From Bacillota bacterium (GTDB lineage: Bacteria > Bacillota > Dethiobacteria > Dethiobacterales > Dethiobacteraceae), in NCBI GenBank assembly GCA_018725345.1, contig QLUI01000050.1, positions 1 to 9,118 of the forward strand: a stretch of 9,118 nucleotides of DNA. Reading direction: 5' to 3'. Under the pieces are notes generated by a model, which saw nothing but the letters and a program-made list of their open reading frames with translations, was not told the DNA's origin and did no database searches. A program made the translations under genes and the position numbers. Shown in pieces: positions 5,912-9,118 of this stretch; positions within the stretch are counted from its first letter, which is position 1, and each line of letters opens with the position of its first letter.

Positions 5912-8611
5912 TCATCTCCTTTCCCCCTGGGTTTTTTCTGCCCGAAGCCCTAACTCATCGTCCAGTGTTAAAAGGTAAGAGCCAACCTGACATTGTCGGT
6001 TCTCAAAAACCAGCCGTCGGTGATGTCTCAGTGGGGCTACCTTTTTCCACCGCGATGGGGTGTGGCAGTCGTCGCTTCTAATAATTTCGTGTAACAGCCC
6101 TTTCTGGGTAATAGTCAGTGATTGGCGGAGTAGATTCTTGATGTCCTGTTCCTGCGGTTCACCATCGATATCAATTCGCGAACCGGGATCTTCCGGATTC
6201 AGTAAACAACCGTCTTCACAGGCATGCAAACACACAACCCGTACCGATGGGCCGGTGAGGCGCGTTAGCGCTTGCAGGCTTTGGTGAAGCTCTGGGTCGT
6301 CCTCCTCAAGTTCCTTGCTGAATTTTCCCAGATATCCCGATGGAGTCTCACCAGTATCGGGCATGGCTACCAGATTGCTCTTTGCTTCGCGACATGCCGA
6401 ATCCTGTTGCTTCGCTGTCTCTTGTTTGAGATCTATAGCGGACTGTTCCATCTCTTTTGAGGGCCACGAAGGTGAGGAATCAGCGTAGGTCTCTTCAATG
6501 ATAGACTCAATATCCTGCGGTATTACAATAGTATCGCATTCTCTCAATAATAGATATGACCGGAGCAATACGTACTTATCATACACATACCCGGCTCCCT
6601 TAAAATCAGGTATTCCATCACTGTTGGTCTCGGGCATTCGCACCCAGAGGACTGGCTCCGCCATATTGCTGGGGCGTTTGTGGTGCTGGTGTCGATGGAG
6701 GCGTCCGGCACGCTGGATGACCAAGTCGGCGGGAGCCAGGTCGGTAATCATCAGGTCAAAATCTATATCCAGGCTTTGCTCAATTATCTGGGTGGAAACC
6801 AGAACTGCCTTGCCACTCCGCGGGCCATCTTTACCAAAGGTATCGAGCACCAGTTTCTCCCGCCACTCACGCTCAGCATAGGGATACCGGGCATGGAGCA
6901 ACTGAACCTCTCCCTCGCCGAGAAAAGCAGCTTCTTTTAGAGTAGTATAGGTCTCCTGCGCCCGGCCAACAGTGTTACAGATTACCGCGATGCACCCTCC
7001 ATCTGAAATTGCCTTTCTTACTATATTGACAACATTGTCCATCGCATCATCCATCCGCCGCAACTGTAATACATAGGGGCGTGAGGCAGCAAAGGCATTA
7101 CCCCAAGTCTCACCATTTCCCAGACAGGTAATCCTGGGATAAGCTTGTTCAGGCAGTGATAGCTGCTTCCCGCCGCAGTAGGCTGCAAATAGGGCATGGC
7201 GGCGCTCCGCGGGCAGTGTTGCCGAGAGGAGTATTACCGGGCTGCCAAGGACAGCCAGCCAGCGTAACATTCGTTCCAGCAGGGTTGACATGTAAGTATC
7301 GTAGGCGTGCACCTCATCGATAATGACCGTCTTATTACAGAGCCCCAGGAGCCGGACAAAGAAATGGCGTGTCTGCAGAACCGAGATAAGAGCCTGGTCA
7401 ATGGTGCCCACGCCGAAAGCGGCCAAGAGGCTCCGTTTTCTGTTCAGAAACCACTCTTCGGCAACGATACCCTCACCCCTCTCATCTCCCATTGAGGCTA
7501 GTCGAAGCTGTTGGAATTCCTCATTTAACCTTGAAGCACCGTGTATCAGTTGAAAGTTAGTCCGGATGTGGGGGTATTGTCGTTGCAATGCCTTTTTCAC
7601 CCGGCCAAACATCTGATTGCTTGTAGCCTGGGTGGGCAAGGCTACATAATAGCCTTGATTGCTGTTTTCTCGGAGCCAGTGGTGAGCTAAGTAAAGAGCT
7701 GCTTCGGTTTTACCTTCTCCCATGGGGGCTTCAATAAGCACCATAGAGGGCTGCCGCTTAAGCCCCGTTAGAGAGATAACCTCCTCTTGAAGCGGCCTCA
7801 AGGCTGTTATTTCCGGAAAGAGCTGGTAAAATCCGGTGATGCTTGTTGCTCGCTGCAGATTAATCCATCCCAGCTTTTCCAGAGCATCTTTGGCTCTGAG
7901 CTGGGATTGCCTGGCGTAATCTTCCAGCGAGAACAGATTCGGTTCGTGGGGGAAATAGGTATCATTCGACCCGATCCAATCGGCAACCGAGGTTAAGGCG
8001 GCGAATATTATGAAGAACCAGTTGCTAGGCAGTCTTCCAGGACACAACGGTCTTCCCTGAGATATGAGTTCTTTCAATGTCCGTACCAAAGCTGTTCGTG
8101 CATCTGTCCACAGGCCGTCGCTGTCTCCGAGCGCACGGTAGCTGATATTTCTTATGTTTGTTGATGTGGGGAATATGCCGTGATGTCCGCCCAGGGCGGT
8201 GCTCATTGCATCAATGAATTCTCTGGGGGCATCGAAGCCATTGGACATGTTGCGTATCACCTTAGTAGTAATACAGGCGTGATAGGTCTCTCCGGCATGT
8301 CGATCAAAGCTAAATTCCAGTTTCTTCAATTCGCTCATTGCCAGCTCGCTTTTTTTCTGGAAGACCGGAGAGGCTTTCCCAATATCATGGAGACTGGCCC
8401 AGAAAGATAGGCAAGCGATGGCATCTGCTTCCAGGAGACCAAGCTCGTCTGACAGCCTTTGCTTTATGCCTGATTGAAGACTATGCTCCCACAAAGCCTG
8501 CAGGACAAAGGCAACATCCAGCATGTGAAACAGGAGTGGGTGCCGGGACTCGTGAGGTGGCTCTCCCTTCTTTTTGCCCCACAATAGAAATATAGCTTGC
8601 GGATCTAACAT
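5912..8611 (-). CDS. cas3: CRISPR-associated HD nuclease-helicase Cas3, type I-E
   Basis: About 899-901 residues; E. coli Cas3 has 888. Numbering here is from the GTG at 8617. The N-terminal HD nuclease has H31 (FHMLDV), H77-D78 (SLHDIGK), H145-H146 (GGHHG) and D213 (VADW). The SF2 helicase follows: Walker A APMGEGKT (297-304, K303), DEVH (434-437), SAT (465-467), STQIIEQSLDIDFD (608-621) and QRAGRLHRH (635-643). All catalytic positions seem intact. It is recruited by Cascade to nick and unwind target DNA 3' to 5'. I prefer the ATG at 8611: AAGGA lies 7 nt upstream, whereas the GTG at 8617, two codons earlier, would be only 1 nt from it. The gene is first in the operon; the next gene starts 3 bp after its stop. 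Confidence 0.96.
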   Translation of the reverse strand: MLDPQAIFLLWGKKKGEPPHESRHPLLFHMLDVAFVLQALWEHSLQSGIKQRLSDELGLLEADAIACLSFWASLHDIGKASPVFQKKSELAMSELKKLEFSFDRHAGETYHACITTKVIRNMSNGFDAPREFIDAMSTALGGHHGIFPTSTNIRNISYRALGDSDGLWTDARTALVRTLKELISQGRPLCPGRLPSNWFFIIFAALTSVADWIGSNDTYFPHEPNLFSLEDYARQSQLRAKDALEKLGWINLQRATSITGFYQLFPEITALRPLQEEVISLTGLKRQPSMVLIEAPMGEGKTEAALYLAHHWLRENSNQGYYVALPTQATSNQMFGRVKKALQRQYPHIRTNFQLIHGASRLNEEFQQLRLASMGDERGEGIVAEEWFLNRKRSLLAAFGVGTIDQALISVLQTRHFFVRLLGLCNKTVIIDEVHAYDTYMSTLLERMLRWLAVLGSPVILLSATLPAERRHALFAAYCGGKQLSLPEQAYPRITCLGNGETWGNAFAASRPYVLQLRRMDDAMDNVVNIVRKAISDGGCIAVICNTVGRAQETYTTLKEAAFLGEGEVQLLHARYPYAEREWREKLVLDTFGKDGPRSGKAVLVSTQIIEQSLDIDFDLMITDLAPADLVIQRAGRLHRHQHHKRPSNMAEPVLWVRMPETNSDGIPDFKGAGYVYDKYVLLRSYLLLRECDTIVIPQDIESIIEETYADSSPSWPSKEMEQSAIDLKQETAKQQDSACREAKSNLVAMPDTGETPSGYLGKFSKELEEDDPELHQSLQALTRLTGPSVRVVCLHACEDGCLLNPEDPGSRIDIDGEPQEQDIKNLLRQSLTITQKGLLHEIIRSDDCHTPSRWKKVAPLRHHRRLVFENRQCQVGSYLLTLDDELGLRAEKTQGERR

Positions 8612-8613
8612 GC

Positions 8614-8700
8614 TCACATCCTTAATTCTGGCAGATCTGCCAGTAGCGGGGTGCTAAGGTGTATGCCGTCTGGGCTACGCCCCATCTTCTGGTCGTCCAT
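8614..8700 (-). CDS. Possible 28-codon ORF coupled to cas3
   Basis: An ATG at 8700, 4 nt after GGGAG, opens a 28-residue frame starting MDDQKMGRSPDG and ending ADLPELRM. Its TGA (8616-8614) lies 2 bases before the preferred cas3 ATG and overlaps the alternative cas3 GTG. That spacing would allow translational coupling. The peptide matches nothing I recognise, has no membrane segment, and overlaps the second-frame tail of the WYL-like remnant. It may be chance, or another out-of-frame piece of that decayed gene. The frame is plainly present; that it is translated is speculation. Confidence 0.25.
   Translation of the reverse strand: MDDQKMGRSPDGIHLSTPLLADLPELRM
8628..8643. promoter_or_regulatory. 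Perfect 16-bp palindrome upstream of cas3
   Basis: CTGGCAGATCTGCCAG reads the same on both strands. It lies 4 bp upstream of the cas3 ribosome binding site (AAGGA, 8619-8623). As DNA it could be an operator for a dimeric regulator; as RNA it could form a 6-bp stem with a GATC loop next to the Shine-Dalgarno sequence. The 9-base core AGATCTGCC recurs on the minus strand in the WYL-like remnant around 8851. There is no T-run, so it is not a rho-independent terminator. Function is inferred from position only. Confidence 0.45.
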
Positions 8701-8912
8701 AAATCTCCCACGACTTGCCGTCATATTGGGCAAACTGCTGCCTGAGTGAGGATGGCGCGGTTAACTTCAACATCGGGCCCCCAGCCTCGTATCCAGGGTG
8801 TTATCTCAAGAGTGCTCCTATTCTTAACCGTGAGGAGGCAGCCGCCGTCAGGCAGATCTTGAATTTCCTGAACGCTCTCCCTCAAACACTTGGTCAATCC
8901 CCCCACACACAT
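8675..8912 (-). pseudogene. Remnant of a WYL-domain transcriptional regulator (C-terminal end, frameshifted)
   Basis: From the ATG at 8912 the first frame gives a 63-residue product. Its middle reads SVQEIQDLPDGGCLLTV and then PWIRGWGPDVEV, the pattern I recognise from the C-terminal extension of WYL-domain regulators. That frame then drifts and stops at 8721. The neighbouring frame continues as LTAPSSLRQQFAQYDG and so on to a TAG at 8675, as expected after GPDVEV in this family. The two join if two bases were lost near 8762, within a GTTA context. The N-terminal HTH and most of the WYL domain are absent. WYL proteins are known regulators of several CRISPR-Cas systems, and this one lies directly upstream of cas3 on the same strand. 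It may be a dead regulator, or the short first-frame peptide may still be made. The family call is by eye. Confidence 0.6.
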
Positions 8913-8931
8913 AACCTACTATGGTGGTCAG

Positions 8932-8954
8932 TATTATAGCATAATTCTATCATA
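8932..8954. repeat. Imperfect inverted repeat overlapping the -10 element
   Basis: The arms TATTATAG (8932-8939) and CTATCATA (8947-8954) match at 7 of 8 positions around a 7-bp centre. The left arm contains the -10 hexamer, so a protein bound here would block the promoter. The arms are A+T rich, so chance is a real possibility. Confidence 0.35.
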
Positions 8955-8966
8955 TTGGGGCGACAA
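8933..8966 (-). promoter_or_regulatory. Candidate extended -10 promoter reading toward the cas operon
   Basis: On the minus strand TGCTATAAT (8941-8933) is a perfect extended -10 element, with transcription expected to begin near 8926. At 17-bp spacing the -35 hexamer is poor (GCCCCA), which is tolerated by extended -10 promoters. A register-shifted alternative pairs TTGTCG (8966-8961) with TATGCT (8943-8938), also at 17 bp. This is the best promoter I see upstream of cas3. An imperfect inverted repeat overlaps the -10. Confidence 0.5.
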
Positions 8967-9029
8967 GTACAGTCGTTTTGTGGGGATGATTCTGGGGAAA
9001 AGCAACCTTGCCCGGAAATCTGTCCGCAA

Positions 9030-9051
9030 AATTGTGCATAGCTGCACAATT
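9030..9051. promoter_or_regulatory. Perfect 9-bp inverted repeat, candidate operator
   Basis: The arms AATTGTGCA (9030-9038) and TGCACAATT (9043-9051) are exact reverse complements around TAGC. Such a 22-bp dyad is typical of a binding site for a dimeric HTH protein. It lies about 65 bp upstream of the -35 region of the candidate cas promoter. No T-run follows on either strand, so termination is unlikely. I do not recognise the regulator. Confidence 0.5.
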
Positions 9052-9075
9052 CGTCATATTGTTTTACCTGTTTTG

Positions 9076-9118
9076 CTACTCTTCGTCATCCTTCAGCTTT
9101 GACAGATAGACAGCACTG
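9076..9118 (-). CDS. Possible 3' end of an upstream gene (partial)
   Basis: Entering from the right edge on the minus strand, one frame reads SAVYLSKLKDDEE and ends at TAG (9078-9076). The charged, acidic ending looks like a normal protein C-terminus. However, all three frames stay open for 7-13 codons here, so the evidence is weak. If real, it is a co-directional neighbour ending about 140 bp before the candidate cas promoter. The family cannot be told from 13 residues. Confidence 0.25.
   Translation of the reverse strand, partial: SAVYLSKLKDDEE

Noticed and set aside
8628..8643. Rho-independent terminator before cas3
   Set aside because: The stem is not followed by a T-run on either strand, and a terminator there would cut off cas3 unless conditional.
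9051..9090. 11-codon frame starting MTKSSKTGK near the right edge, minus strand
   Set aside because: It is too short to support and overlaps a possible gene end in another frame.
8890..9102. 70-codon plus-strand frame with a hydrophobic end (VLPVLLLFVILQL)
   Set aside because: It begins at TTG without a clear SD, runs through the candidate promoter and dyad, and the hydrophobic end is the reverse of low-complexity A/G-rich DNA. A small membrane protein cannot be excluded but is not supported.

Overview
The window holds a complete type I-E (Cascade) CRISPR-Cas locus, all on the minus strand, so it reads from high to low coordinates: cas3, cse1/cas8e, cse2/cas11, cas7e, cas5e, cas6e, cas1, cas2, then a short leader and the first CRISPR repeat at the very left edge (1-29). 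The rest of the array lies outside the window, to the left. Every gene is full length and carries the family motifs checked, so the system looks competent for interference and adaptation. The host is a bacterium with balanced GC content and strong AGGAGG-like ribosome binding sites. The sequence alone does not identify the phylum.

Region by region (minus-strand order): 9118-8913 is regulatory-looking DNA. It has a possible gene end at the edge, a perfect 9-bp-arm inverted repeat, and an extended -10 promoter pointing at the cas genes. 8912-8675 encodes what I read as the C-terminal end of a WYL-domain transcriptional regulator, lacking its N-terminal part and frameshifted; family membership was judged by eye. 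8700-8612 holds a possible 28-codon ORF and a perfect 16-bp palindrome just before cas3. From 8611 to 71 the eight cas genes are tightly packed, overlapping or separated by a few bases. The one exception is a 148-bp gap between cse2 and cas7. cas1 and cas2 overlap by 119 bp in different frames. Only 41 bp separate the cas2 stop from the first repeat.

How the genes work together: Cas6e cuts the repeat hairpin to give crRNAs with an 8-nt 5' handle (GUGAACCG predicted). Cse1, Cse2, Cas7, Cas5 and Cas6e assemble on the crRNA as Cascade. Cascade finds DNA targets and recruits the Cas3 HD nuclease-helicase to degrade them. Cas1 and Cas2 insert new spacers at the leader-proximal repeat seen here. 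The less ordinary parts are the broken WYL regulator with its surrounding inverted repeats, the deep cas1/cas2 overlap, the isolated long spacer before cas7 and the very short leader.
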